In this document: positions 38,277-47,870 of the stretch, piece after piece | Numbering within the stretch: the stretch's first letter is position 1 | Layout of the letters: each line of letters opens with the position of its first letter | Origin: Trichomonas vaginalis G3 | Taxonomy: Eukaryota > Parabasalia > Trichomonadida > Trichomonadidae | Length of the DNA stretch: 64,000 nt | Assembly: GCF_026262505.1 (NCBI RefSeq) | Contig: NC_067203.1 | Coordinates: 4,030,001 to 4,094,000, forward strand | Reading direction: 5' to 3' | Notes under the pieces: generated by a model | What the model was told of the DNA's origin: nothing | The model's input: the letters and a program-made list of their open reading frames with translations, nothing else | The model's database searches: none | Program-made: the position numbers and the translations under genes

Positions 38277-39791
38277 ATGAATAACACAGATTTAAAAATT
38301 TTAATTGATGATTTAGTATTTAATCAAAATTTTCTTAATTATTATGATTTAAAAGCATATCTCCAAAAATATAATAATAATATAACGGGTGATGATATGG
38401 AATATTATTATCCATATTATAAAAATGAAATTTTGAAATATCATAATAAAATAATTTCTGAAATTAAAGACAAAATTAAAAATAATGAATATATAAAGGG
38501 AAAAACTAAATCACAGCTTAAACAGTTGAAAGATTTCAAAAATAAAGTATTAACAGAAGAAGATATTGATGAATTATATAAATTATATAATCCTGAGCCG
38601 CAAAAAAAGGAACAAAAACAAAAGGAACAAAACACCCAGGTCCTTCAGACCATAAATGATGCACAAGCTTTAATTTATGATTCATTAGTTAAACCATATT
38701 CAGCCCGACTTTTAAATGAAGATCAACTTTTGGAATTCATCCTTCAACATAAACTCGAAGCGGGAAAGTATATCAAACCTTTATATACAGCATATTTAAA
38801 ACAAATGAATAGAATACATCCAGAATTAATGAAGGAAGGAATGAAATCCAAAATCAAAGCAGATAAAATTAAACCACTTACAACACCAAAACCTCCAACA
38901 GTAGTACCTCCTCCTTCAGTTAATCCTTCATCATTCACTTTATTATATCCATTTCAAACATTAAAGAAACAAAAAGATTTTAAAAAGGATTTCAAGATAT
39001 TAAATAAACCAATTGACCCGAAAATTCAACCATTAAAGGAAAAATTTAGTCGACCTTCATTTGCTCCATATCCATATTCATACGAAATCGATCATCTGGA
39101 ATATTCAAAAGGAAACGTTACTTATTTATTTGCCATTAACATTAACACTAGATATTTATATTGCATTCCGGTGAAAGGGAAAACAGAACAGGAAACAAGA
39201 AGAGCTATACAATACTTACTAGATCATGAAAGAGTAGATAATATCAGGGGTGATGGTGATAAAGGATTTCAGGCAGCTATGACTCATTATTTCCCACAAA
39301 TTAATTTTTACTTTTCATCCTCTCCATATACGTTTCATAATAAAATAGTTGATGCGGTAATGAGAACTCTTAGAGATGCGTTAGGGGTTAACGGTCAGAT
39401 ATACTGGGATGGAAATCATGACTCCATCATACAGCAGTTAGTATATTATTACAATAATACATGGCATAGAACTATAAACATGAAACCGGTGGAAATGAAA
39501 AATGATATTTCAAAAGAATGGGAATATATTAGAAAGCAAATGGAAAGGTTAAATGATGTTAAACGTGAACAAATTAATTCGGGGCTCATGAATTTTAAAC
39601 AAGGGGATAAAGTTTTGATTCATCTCGATTATGGAAAAACTGATAAATCAATGACAAAAAGAAGACGAAGATTTGACACAATAGCTGAATTTGTTAGATA
39701 TATTAACGGCAATGCATTAGTTGAAGTTGACAATAAATTAATAGAAATTCCGATTTATTTTATTACTCCATTATATTTAAATAATATTTAA
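38277..39791 (+). CDS. Maverick RVE-type integrase (E2)
   Basis: A 504-residue protein. Residues 1 to about 245: helical, charged N-terminal domain with a low-complexity linker (PKPPTVVPPPS). Residues about 260-400: RNase H-fold core with YSYEIDHLEY (first Asp), RGDGDKGF (second Asp) and HNKIVDAVMRTLRDAL (third acid is Asp, not Glu). Residues about 440-504: SH3/chromodomain-like tail (FKQGDKVLIHLDYG). It inserts element ends, making 6-bp target duplications. The double-hairpin module at 38624-38651 encodes NTQVLQT inside the N-terminal domain. The frame is intact. Confidence 0.92.
   Translation: MNNTDLKILIDDLVFNQNFLNYYDLKAYLQKYNNNITGDDMEYYYPYYKNEILKYHNKIISEIKDKIKNNEYIKGKTKSQLKQLKDFKNKVLTEEDIDELYKLYNPEPQKKEQKQKEQNTQVLQTINDAQALIYDSLVKPYSARLLNEDQLLEFILQHKLEAGKYIKPLYTAYLKQMNRIHPELMKEGMKSKIKADKIKPLTTPKPPTVVPPPSVNPSSFTLLYPFQTLKKQKDFKKDFKILNKPIDPKIQPLKEKFSRPSFAPYPYSYEIDHLEYSKGNVTYLFAININTRYLYCIPVKGKTEQETRRAIQYLLDHERVDNIRGDGDKGFQAAMTHYFPQINFYFSSSPYTFHNKIVDAVMRTLRDALGVNGQIYWDGNHDSIIQQLVYYYNNTWHRTINMKPVEMKNDISKEWEYIRKQMERLNDVKREQINSGLMNFKQGDKVLIHLDYGKTDKSMTKRRRRFDTIAEFVRYINGNALVEVDNKLIEIPIYFITPLYLNNI
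38624..38651. repeat. 28-bp double-hairpin module in the integrase gene (E2)
   Basis: GGAACAAAACACC, then CA, then GGTCCTTCAGACC. The second hairpin is nearly perfect, the first degenerate. Present also in the E3 integrase (63216-63243). Confidence 0.8.
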
Positions 39792-39811
39792 TTTTTTTTA
39801 TTTTGTAAGAA

Positions 39812-40075
39812 ATGAGTGACAACAAAGCAGTCAAGAGTCCAGACGATGAATATATAAAGAAACTAAACAGAATTAAATCAAAAATATGCTATTACAAAAA
39901 GAAGCCACAATGCGGTGGAGCTGAAAACGATGAAGAAATAATCGAAAAATTAGAAACTTACCGTTCAATCCTTAAACTGAGTGAAGCAAAAATAAAAGAA
40001 TTTAATAGAATAAATAAATTGATTGGAAGAGATGAATTTAATAAAGATGAATTTTTAAACTCAATCCAAATTTAA
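39812..40075 (+). CDS. Small helical element protein (87 aa)
   Basis: An 87-residue charged helical protein (KLNRIKSKICYYKKKPQCGGAE, then helices). Starts 20 bp after the integrase stop with TTATTTTGTAAGAA before the ATG. Overlaps the convergent small gene by 4 bp. Not recognised. Confidence 0.65.
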   Translation: MSDNKAVKSPDDEYIKKLNRIKSKICYYKKKPQCGGAENDEEIIEKLETYRSILKLSEAKIKEFNRINKLIGRDEFNKDEFLNSIQI

Positions 40076-40236
40076 TTTTTATTCCTCTTTGACAACATCT
40101 CTCTTTCCATCATTACTGCATAACCACATTTTCTCAATTTTAGTGGTTTGTTATTTTTAGCAAGTTCTCGCATCATTTTTATCGTTTCCTCCCTTGTTAT
40201 GATTCGTGGTAAATTTTGAGCTTGTGGGGTATTCAT
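40072..40236 (-). CDS. Very small basic element protein (54 aa)
   Basis: 54 residues: MNTPQAQNLPRIITREETIK, then MMRELAKNN, then a basic tail. The leader TTTTTATCATAA precedes the start. It converges on and overlaps the end of the 39812 gene by 4 bp. No family recognised; the leader and compact packing support it. Confidence 0.55.
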   Translation of the reverse strand: MNTPQAQNLPRIITREETIKMMRELAKNNKPLKLRKCGYAVMMEREMLSKRNKN

Positions 40237-40319
40237 TTATGATAAAAATAAAAATTTAAATTATGCCGTTCTAAAGTTTGTGACAACATGACATTTTGAC
40301 AACAGTCCCGGAAATGATT

Positions 40320-40650
40320 TGTCATGACTTCATCGTAATGAGTGTAAATGACCCAAAAATAATGTTTTCATTAATGGTTTCAGGTTATTCAATAATGAAT
40401 TATTTTTGAAGAACTGAAGGTGTCACTACGTCACCATGTGTCACTCGGTTATTTAACTTCTCTGAAAAAATGAGACAACATGACATTTAGACAACATCAC
40501 AGGATTAATGAGGAAGGCATTTATGAATTATTTTTGAAGAACTGAAGGTGTCACTACGTCACCATGTGTCACTCGGTTATTTAACTTCTCTGAAAAAATG
40601 AGACAACATGACATTTAGACAACATCACAGGATTAATGAGGAAGGCAAAA
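40320..40650. repeat. Two direct 128-bp repeats downstream of the primase-helicase gene
   Basis: Units start at about 40395 and 40523 and are practically identical. They carry GGTGTCACTACGTCACCATG and GTGTCACTCGG, i.e. three spaced GTCAC sites, and TCTGAAAAAATGAGACAACATG. They are inverted relative to the four 160-bp units at 43031-43670. Before them, TCGTAATGAGTGTAAATGAC followed by CCAAAAATAATG matches an E1 intergenic repeat. Confidence 0.9.
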
Positions 40651-40668
40651 ATAAATTCCAATCATACT

Positions 40669-42978
40669 TTATAAAGCTTCATTTACAGGTATTTCATCGT
40701 CAGTAAATGAATCCTCATTATCGTTTGGTTCAACCTGTTTATATAATCCTTTCATTTCTTCTTTCAAAACATAACACCATGTTTGTTTACCATCTATTCT
40801 TACCTGTTTCTTATCACATTTATCCTTAATGCTCATTTGGAAATTCTTGTCTTTCATGTCTGATGGTTTGCAGAATAGAGCTTTTTTACATGTCATACCT
40901 GCACTCAATTCATCATAATGTGTATTTATCCATACATCTAAAGGATTTGTTGATAACTCGATTAAATCTTGTTTGGCTTCAGTCATCGGAATGATTCGTA
41001 CATTAAATGATGAAAGGTCATATTGCATAAAATATGTTAAAAGGTTATCATAAAATTCCTTAGTGCATGAATCCATTAAATTCTTGAAGTAATCAAATTG
41101 ACCCTTGAATTTACCATTAACCCTTAAAACTACGTATCTTCTGTCTCCAACTTCAATTTTGACAGGGTAGACGTTGTTAGTTACGAAAATGAAGTTTGCA
41201 ACGTTCTGTGCTGTTCTTCTGGGTTGATTCTTTTCATTAATTCTAATCTCATTATCCGTAATAATTGATTTCAAAGCGTTGAAGTTTGCAAGTCTGTCTT
41301 CACCTACATTCTTGAGTTCATTAAGTACAAGAAACATTTTATTTTCAACTACTGAGTTGAAATTACCCGTTAGCTCACTTATTTCAGTAATGTTTTTACA
41401 TGAATAACCAGCGAGAAGTTCAGAAATAATATCTGTAAATCTGTTTTTACCTGTTCCCTGAAGTCCTTTCAAAATAATTGCTGTTTCATTCTTGATTCCA
41501 GGATGTTGAATCATTGATGCAATCCAGCCGAGAAGGTATTTATACACTTCATCGTTATTATCACAAATGGCTTCTTTAATGAAATTCATAAACATCTCAA
41601 TTTTTGAGTAATCTGGTTTTTCGAGAATGTTGTATTTATAACCCTGAAACGTTGAGAAAACATCTGGAGAATCAGATTTAAAGCAAACACCCTTAACGGT
41701 TAATGAGGATAATTGATTTAGTAGTACATCCCATGCTGTTATTGTTTTACCTTCTTCTTTAAATAATTTAATCATTTTAAGTGACTCTTTCATGTTTGAC
41801 TGAAGAACAAATGATATTTGATTCATTTTGTCGTGGATATTATAGTCCTTTTGAATGAAATATTTATTTCCACAATCTACAAAACGGATTACACGTGATA
41901 AATCCTCAATTACTTCAGAACTGTTTTTATACTGATGATTTTCAGCCTTGCGTCTAATATCTGTTATCAAAAACGAGTCATCAAGTTTGATATCAAATGT
42001 TATTTTTGGCTTACGTAATAAAGGCAAAACGTATTCATCATAATATTCCTTTTGATATAGTTTTAGAATCTTCACCAAAACAAATGGAGAAGTCATTAAA
42101 TGTGCATATCTACTACGTGCTTTTTCAAAATTACTTTTTGCATTTTCTGTTAAACTGCAGAAGTTATAAACGTTATCGTATGCTTCATTAATTAAATGAT
42201 TAGGTAACGAATTAATTGCTTGAAACAGTGTGAATAATGTAACTTCTTTTTCTAAATTCATGTTTCCACCGTCATTATGTACTTCAAAATCACAGATGCC
42301 ATCAACTATGCTCTGGGCAAGTTTATCGTCAATGTTTACATCTTTGTTTTCATTCATGATATTCTTTATTTCTTCGTTCTTCTGTTCAACTCTTACCTTA
42401 ATATTCAAATCATTTAATATATCATTCACTGTTCTGGTTAATGTTGAATCATAACTTCCACGAATGAATGAGTATGTATTGATTGGTTCTGATGCATTCT
42501 TGCGAACTCTTGAATCAGCCATAACTACTAATGAACGCTTTGAATCATCAATAGAAGTCATTATGTCAATATCATAATCATTGCAGGAATAACATTTAAT
42601 CATTCTGTTCGAAACTGCATAGAAGAAATTAGTGTTGCAATAAATGTGAAGACCTCCTGAAGCGGTTTTAACGATAACATCTTTATCCGAAAGTTTTGAT
42701 AAAATGTCTTTTCTAACTGTTTCTTTAAGTTCATCATTGTACGATTTATTGATATCAACATCTATAATCGTTAAATTTGAAATTTTATTTACTAATAAAG
42801 CTGTACCAGTTTTCCTTCCTCTTCCTCCATCATGTTTGAGGTAGTTATGTAAATCAATCTTGTTTTCACCAATTCTTTCGTTGAGGGTTTTAGTTTCTGC
42901 CACAACTAATTCCTCAGCTAATGAATCAATAACTTTTTCATCAGAAACGATATAGTTGTTGTTGTTTGTTGCTGTCAT
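40669..42978 (-). CDS. Archaeo-eukaryotic primase fused to SF3/D5 helicase (E2)
   Basis: A 769-residue protein. The N-terminal PrimPol domain shows IIDVDINKSY (catalytic DxD), ASGGLHIYCN (sxH motif) and DYDIDIMTS (third acid) at roughly residues 65-150. A helical linker follows. The SF3 helicase has GLQGTGKN at about residue 504, Walker B FLVLNELKN, motif C NFIFVTNNVYP and the GDRRYVVLR arginine region. It primes and unwinds element DNA. Flanked on both sides by GTGAC-containing repeat arrays. Intact; the leader is TTTTTATTCCTATATAA. Confidence 0.93.
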   Translation of the reverse strand: MTATNNNNYIVSDEKVIDSLAEELVVAETKTLNERIGENKIDLHNYLKHDGGRGRKTGTALLVNKISNLTIIDVDINKSYNDELKETVRKDILSKLSDKDVIVKTASGGLHIYCNTNFFYAVSNRMIKCYSCNDYDIDIMTSIDDSKRSLVVMADSRVRKNASEPINTYSFIRGSYDSTLTRTVNDILNDLNIKVRVEQKNEEIKNIMNENKDVNIDDKLAQSIVDGICDFEVHNDGGNMNLEKEVTLFTLFQAINSLPNHLINEAYDNVYNFCSLTENAKSNFEKARSRYAHLMTSPFVLVKILKLYQKEYYDEYVLPLLRKPKITFDIKLDDSFLITDIRRKAENHQYKNSSEVIEDLSRVIRFVDCGNKYFIQKDYNIHDKMNQISFVLQSNMKESLKMIKLFKEEGKTITAWDVLLNQLSSLTVKGVCFKSDSPDVFSTFQGYKYNILEKPDYSKIEMFMNFIKEAICDNNDEVYKYLLGWIASMIQHPGIKNETAIILKGLQGTGKNRFTDIISELLAGYSCKNITEISELTGNFNSVVENKMFLVLNELKNVGEDRLANFNALKSIITDNEIRINEKNQPRRTAQNVANFIFVTNNVYPVKIEVGDRRYVVLRVNGKFKGQFDYFKNLMDSCTKEFYDNLLTYFMQYDLSSFNVRIIPMTEAKQDLIELSTNPLDVWINTHYDELSAGMTCKKALFCKPSDMKDKNFQMSIKDKCDKKQVRIDGKQTWCYVLKEEMKGLYKQVEPNDNEDSFTDDEIPVNEAL

Positions 42979-43030
42979 TTATATAGGAATAAAAAAATAA
43001 AAATAATTTTAAAACTAACTTTATTTTTGG

Positions 43031-43720
43031 ACTGCATCAAATTTTCGTAAATGTTGTCTAAATGTCATGTTGTCTCATTTTTTCAGAGAAGTTAATTAAC
43101 CGAGTGACACATGGTGACGTAGTGACACCTTCAGTTCTTCAAAAATAATTAATTATTGAATGACCTGAAAACATTAACATAAACATTAACGATAAAATTT
43201 ATTTCCAGGACTGTTGTCAAAATGTCATGTTGTCTCATTTTTTCAGAGAAGTTAATTAACCGAGTGACACATGGTGACATAGTGACACCTTCAGTTCTTC
43301 AAAAATAATTAATTATTGAATAACCTGAAACCATTAACGTAAACATTAACGATAAAATTTATTTCCAGGACTGTTGTCAAAATGTCATGTTGTCTCATTT
43401 TTTCAGAGAAGTTAATTAACCGAGTGACACATGGTGACATAGTGACACCTTCAGTTCTTCAAAAATAATTAATTATTGAATAACCTGAAACCATTAACGT
43501 AAACATTAACGATAAAATTTATTTCCAGGACTGTTGTCTAAATGTCATGTTGTCTCATTTTTTCAGAGAAGTTAATTAACCGAGTGACACATGGTGACAT
43601 AGTGACACCTTCAGTTCTTCAAAAATAATTAATTATTGAATAACCTGAAAACATTAACGTAAACATTAACATAAACATTAACGTAAACATTAACGTAAAC
43701 ATTTATTTCTGTAGTTCATC
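43031..43720. repeat. Four tandem 160-bp iteron-like repeats plus a short-repeat tail
   Basis: Units align at 43071, 43231, 43391 and 43551 (exact 160-bp spacing). Each holds CCGAGTGACACATGGTGACR followed by TAGTGACACC, i.e. three GTGAC sites 8-10 bp apart, and an A/T-rich TAATTAATTATTGAAT segment. After the last unit ACATTAACGTAA/ACATTAACATAA repeats every 12 bp (43664-43706). Inverted relative to the copies at 40395-40650. Confidence 0.95.
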
Positions 43721-43770
43721 CATTACTTCATTACCTAATTAATTACAGACATAAAATATATTTAGTTCAT

Positions 43771-45909
43771 TCAATAAATGCGGTACCATGCGAATACAGT
43801 CATAAATGGAGGCATATAATCTTCACCCAAGCCTGTTGGATTTGTTGTGAAAGTGTGTGAATGATTTCCTGTGGTTCCACAGAAAATACCTGCGCTTGAA
43901 TCTACTGGGTCGCTTGAAATATCATATCTATCCATTCCCTGTCTATCCGAACCTGCTGCAAGATTTCTATAACCTCTTTTTGTTATTGAATGTGAATGAT
44001 TACCTGTTGTGTTTGTAGTTCCTGTATGAGTGTGCGGTGGAAGGTTTGCTTCAGTAATTTTCTTCGAACCTCCTGTTTGCTTTGAAGAGTTCGCACAATA
44101 GAGGAATTTATCTACAATCTGTTCCCACGCACCAAAACCTAAAACTTTTGAAGGATTTGTTGAGTTCATTGACGTATAAATAGAACCAATGGGGTAAATC
44201 ATCTCAAGAATTGTATTTAATCCATTATGAATATTGAATTTATTATATAATATTGAATTTGGGTGAGTATTTAAAACTGGTCTTGTTATCAATATTAACG
44301 TATTATTTTTGAAAATTGCTTTTCTAACATCTTGAAATTTTGTGATTTCAGACCAGTTTCTTCCATCACTACTGATATTTACTAAATCACCACATCCTAA
44401 AGCAATGAAATACCCATCAATATAAAATAAATTTGTAAATCTATAATTTTGAGTAAATTTTGGAGTGAATGAATAAACCAATTCCCAATTTGATAAATCC
44501 TGTGATAAATAAATATGTCTGTTATAACTTACAGGATATGAATAGACCATTTCACCTGAAACGAGAACATAAACATTTGATCCATAACATAAAGCTTCAA
44601 TGTCTCCATCAGCTTGAAAAATTTGTTCAAATTGACCTTGTGATATTGAAGATGATCTATAAATTTTATCATTTTGTAGGATAAAATACATGTTGTTAAT
44701 GTAATACCACTTACTTGTATAATCAATTTTCAAATCTGATGACATCATACTAAACATATAATAATTTATCCCATCCTCACTAATGAAAATTTGATTGACT
44801 TCATAAATTAGTACCCATTTATTATTAACACATCTAATAGGATTATTTGGATATTTAAATTTAGCATCTTGATTTAAATTACATTTGAACCATTGGATAC
44901 AATCGAATGAATAACAAGGGCAAAAATCATCTTCAACCGTTATCATTCCCATAAATTTACCGTTATTATATTCAACATATAAAATTATTGGATTAATGAT
45001 TGGCTTTCGTGTATCAGGATTCAAAACAGATGGAGTAAATGATTCATAGTTTTTAAAATCATTTGTTTTAAAATAATAAAGCACTCCAGCTGTATAAAAT
45101 AAATACATGGTCACTCCATCGAAACATATCCATTCAAAAGAATCTATATCAAAGGTTTTATCTGATGATTTCATAAAATTTAAAAATGGCGGAGTAAAAT
45201 AGACCTCTGATTGTTTTATTTCTTCATTAACAAATGATATATTAGCTTTCTTCATTAACTCACTATCCACACATTCCTTATCCGCTTTCTTCTCTAACGC
45301 AGCAGCAACACATTCCTTATCCGCTTTAAGGTCTAAACATCCTGAAACCCATCCTGTATCAGCTTTAGTTTTTAAAATCTTTGATGTCCATTCATGATAC
45401 CATTCAACCATTTCTTTAATTTCATTATCTTTTTCGTTAACATATTCCTTATCCGCTTTCTTCTCTAACGCAGCAGCAACATATTCCTTATCCGCTTTCT
45501 TCTCTAACGCAGCAGCAACACATTCCTTATCCGCTTTCTTCATTATGTCATTTAGGAAACCTTTTATGAATTCCTCATTTAAATTAAATCTTCCAATCTT
45601 CAAAACTTTAGGAAATGCATTTAATGCGTAATATCTCTGTTCTTCTGGTGGAATTGATGTTATATCATCCGTTATTCCTTTAATTTTTGAATTCATAAAT
45701 AAAATTTCTTTTATATTTGATATCACTGCACCACCTTTGCAAACGAATTCGAAATGGTCATTTTTCAATACTATCTCCAAATCTCCATATTTCAACCTTT
45801 GCGTTTGTTCTGCCGTCTTTGAATTATATGCATATATGGCGTATGTAATGGTCTGAGGGACCTGGGTGCTTTGTGCCTTAAGTTGTTGTGGTTGCTGTTG
45901 TTTAATCAT
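43771..45909 (-). CDS. Fibre/spike protein with phage tail-collar-like tip (E2)
   Basis: A 712-residue protein. N-terminal domain (about 1-125), then shaft repeats of ALEKKADKEYVAA type, with EKDNEIKEMVEWYHEWTSKIL and TGWVSGCLDLKADKE in common with the E1 fibre. A middle beta-propeller-like region (about 240-560) has repeated W/Y-rich strands such as EDGINYYMF and SSDGRNWSEI, similar to exo-alpha-sialidase-type Asp-box repeats. The tip begins near residue 570 (YPIGSIYTSMNS), then TGGSKKITEANLPPHTH, and ends DYMPPFMTVFAWYRI. Likely the host-recognition spike; sialidase-like activity cannot be claimed. The module at 45850-45877 encodes STQVPQT near the N-terminus. Confidence 0.88.
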   Translation of the reverse strand: MIKQQQPQQLKAQSTQVPQTITYAIYAYNSKTAEQTQRLKYGDLEIVLKNDHFEFVCKGGAVISNIKEILFMNSKIKGITDDITSIPPEEQRYYALNAFPKVLKIGRFNLNEEFIKGFLNDIMKKADKECVAAALEKKADKEYVAAALEKKADKEYVNEKDNEIKEMVEWYHEWTSKILKTKADTGWVSGCLDLKADKECVAAALEKKADKECVDSELMKKANISFVNEEIKQSEVYFTPPFLNFMKSSDKTFDIDSFEWICFDGVTMYLFYTAGVLYYFKTNDFKNYESFTPSVLNPDTRKPIINPIILYVEYNNGKFMGMITVEDDFCPCYSFDCIQWFKCNLNQDAKFKYPNNPIRCVNNKWVLIYEVNQIFISEDGINYYMFSMMSSDLKIDYTSKWYYINNMYFILQNDKIYRSSSISQGQFEQIFQADGDIEALCYGSNVYVLVSGEMVYSYPVSYNRHIYLSQDLSNWELVYSFTPKFTQNYRFTNLFYIDGYFIALGCGDLVNISSDGRNWSEITKFQDVRKAIFKNNTLILITRPVLNTHPNSILYNKFNIHNGLNTILEMIYPIGSIYTSMNSTNPSKVLGFGAWEQIVDKFLYCANSSKQTGGSKKITEANLPPHTHTGTTNTTGNHSHSITKRGYRNLAAGSDRQGMDRYDISSDPVDSSAGIFCGTTGNHSHTFTTNPTGLGEDYMPPFMTVFAWYRIY
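45850..45877. repeat. 28-bp double-hairpin module in the fibre gene (E2)
   Basis: Plus strand: GGTCTGAGGGACC, then TG, then GGTGCTTTGTGCC. Read on the coding strand it is the same module as in the integrase (ending GGTCCCTCAGACC) and is translated in the same frame to give TQVPQT. Confidence 0.85.
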
Positions 45910-45933
45910 TTATTATGATTTAAAAATAAATAT

Positions 45934-46644
45934 TTAATCCGTTATCTCATCACCTATTTTTTCTATTTGAAATTGCCATAATATTTCATTCATGAATTCT
46001 AAATCACAATCAAATAGGTCAGTTACTCTAAATTTAATATTTGATAAATCTTTTGAATGAAGAATAAATGAATTCCCGGATAATTGAAACGGATATGATA
46101 AAGAAAATGTGTTTAAGTTGATGGATAAAATGTTTTGTATTGATGGGTAAGAGTTAGGGTCTAATGTTTGATGTGAAAATCTCATTGGGGTATTAACTTT
46201 ATCACATTTGATTAAAATGAAATTGGAACCAGTGTCAGAATACAAAACATCCCCAACATCTTTTTCAAAATTTAATATCCCCAACAATGAACGAAGATGA
46301 GGAGTACAAAATTTAATTTTCAGCGGAAATTTAATAAGGTTATTTATTTCATCAAGTTCAAAAAGTTTATCAGGTTTTGATTTAAAATTTTCTTCATACC
46401 ATACGATAAATGATTCATTTAAATAACTTAAAATCATGTTAATATCCCATTTCGCTATCACATTATTTATATACATATCATACGTTTTTTCATGGTCATC
46501 TTTAATAAATGATATATAATCTGAAGGGTCTAAAAGAATGGGATTAAATTTACCACTCACAGAAACGAGAGTAACATTATAAATTCCGCTAACTGTTAAA
46601 TTTAATTCACAGTTATTATTCGAAATAATATTGATAATTGACAT
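45934..46644 (-). CDS. Probable minor capsid/penton-class protein (E2)
   Basis: A 236-residue beta-rich protein with no membrane segment. Strand-like pieces include CELNLTVSGIYNVTLVSV at the N-terminus and NIKFRVTDLFDCDLEF near the end. Size and position next to the fibre gene fit the single jelly-roll penton that would anchor a fibre, but this is inference. Divergent from 46664, with 19 bp between starts. Confidence 0.5.
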   Translation of the reverse strand: MSIINIISNNNCELNLTVSGIYNVTLVSVSGKFNPILLDPSDYISFIKDDHEKTYDMYINNVIAKWDINMILSYLNESFIVWYEENFKSKPDKLFELDEINNLIKFPLKIKFCTPHLRSLLGILNFEKDVGDVLYSDTGSNFILIKCDKVNTPMRFSHQTLDPNSYPSIQNILSINLNTFSLSYPFQLSGNSFILHSKDLSNIKFRVTDLFDCDLEFMNEILWQFQIEKIGDEITD

Positions 46645-46663
46645 TTTTATTACGATTAAAAAT

Positions 46664-47142
46664 ATGGTAAAGCGTTATTTTCCAGTGATAAATAAAACTA
46701 GAATAAGATTACCTCAAGAATTCATAAATTCAACGAATAAGAAATTCATTCATGTTATAAATTTTAGTGTTTTCAGAAAATATGAGTCGATGTCATATTC
46801 ATCATCGGTTATATTTCACTTCATTCAAATTTAGTTCAATCAAACCCATATAATGACCATTTCATAAGATTTTCAGATGGTATTAAAAATGTAATTGATA
46901 GATTAAAATATGAACAGATTGACAATATCGAATTTTTGGAATTTTGGTTTAAATATCCTGATGGAAAAAAGATTGAAGTTAAAGATAAAGCTGATACTAT
47001 AACAAAAACAATTACAATGACCGATCCAGATAGTGGGGAACAAAAAGAAATAAAACAAACGATAGAAACTGGTGAAAGGTCAATTATTATTGATTATGAT
47101 TCAAAGGATTATTATTCAATAATGTTAATGCTTGAATATTAA
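46664..47142 (+). pseudogene. Frameshifted element protein of about 155 aa, unknown
   Basis: The first frame begins MVKRYFPVINKTRIRLPQEF and runs to a stop near 46834; a one-base shift around 46818 leads into the frame that continues HSNLVQSNPYNDHFIRFSDGIKN and on to 47142. The later part has WFKYPDGKKIEVKDK and a C-terminal YYSIMLMLEY. Beta-rich; not recognised. The T-rich leader TTTTTATTACGATTAAAAAT lies before the start. Confidence 0.6.
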
Positions 47143-47786
47143 ATGGCCTTAACAAAGAATTTTTCAAGTGATATTTTATATTCATCAACTATTTTATTAT
47201 AAATATCATTATATGTTAAATGAAGTTCAGTTGTTGTTCCGTTCTTTGATATCTTAATTGTGCTAATATCCTTTATAGGATTTATTTTTGCAACTGTTCC
47301 GCAGCATGAAACCTCATCATCTATGAAAAATTGAATCTTAACGTCTGAATCTTGAACATCACAAAGAATGGCGATAATGTGAATTAATGATTCATAAGGT
47401 AAAATAATTAAACCGGATTGATCAATTAAATTTATTATTGAATCATAATTATTAATTATTATATCACGGTAAATTTTCATTAATTCTGAATTAATGTCTA
47501 TTTTATATGGCGCATTGCGACTGGAATCGTAGATTCCTGGGTTCTCGATGTTTGATGAAAGAGGCGGGGGGTATGTTGGATAAGTGGGAATTTCAACAGG
47601 TTCTTTACCGGGTTCATCTTCTTTATTTTGCTCCTCCTCCTTTTTCGGTAAGTCACGAGTTAATTCAGGACTAACATTAACTTTAACATTTTGAATAATT
47701 CGTGATTTATCATCATTTACGTTATAACCAACCGTAATCTCTGCTTTTGCGTTTGTGTTCTTTTGACTTGTGAAACGTCTTCTCAT
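47139..47786 (-). CDS. Conserved structural-module protein with SCCG motif (E2 copy)
   Basis: A 215-residue protein with a proline-rich, charged N-terminal half (PVEIPTYPTYPPPLSS) and a helical C-terminal half with VSCCGTVAKINPIKDISTIK, matching ISCCGVSYNVIDKIYVMK in the E1 protein 7957-8538. The two cysteines are strictly placed. Function unknown; kept by two divergent elements, so probably essential for particle formation. It converges on 46664-47142, with stops overlapping. Confidence 0.75.
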   Translation of the reverse strand: MRRRFTSQKNTNAKAEITVGYNVNDDKSRIIQNVKVNVSPELTRDLPKKEEEQNKEDEPGKEPVEIPTYPTYPPPLSSNIENPGIYDSSRNAPYKIDINSELMKIYRDIIINNYDSIINLIDQSGLIILPYESLIHIIAILCDVQDSDVKIQFFIDDEVSCCGTVAKINPIKDISTIKISKNGTTTELHLTYNDIYNKIVDEYKISLEKFFVKAI

Positions 47787-47870
47787 TTATAATTGAATAA
47801 AAAAAAGAAAAATATATTTAAAGTTTTATTTAGTTGTTACGGTAATATCCCAAGGTTCATCATTGTTTGC
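47787..47870. other. Short spacer with T-rich promoter box
   Basis: Contains TTTTTTTTATTCAATTATAA on the minus strand directly before ATG 47786. No gene. Confidence 0.4.

Noticed and set aside
45070-45600. Claim of sialidase activity for the fibre
   Set aside because: Only Asp-box-like turns are visible; no catalytic residue set can be shown.
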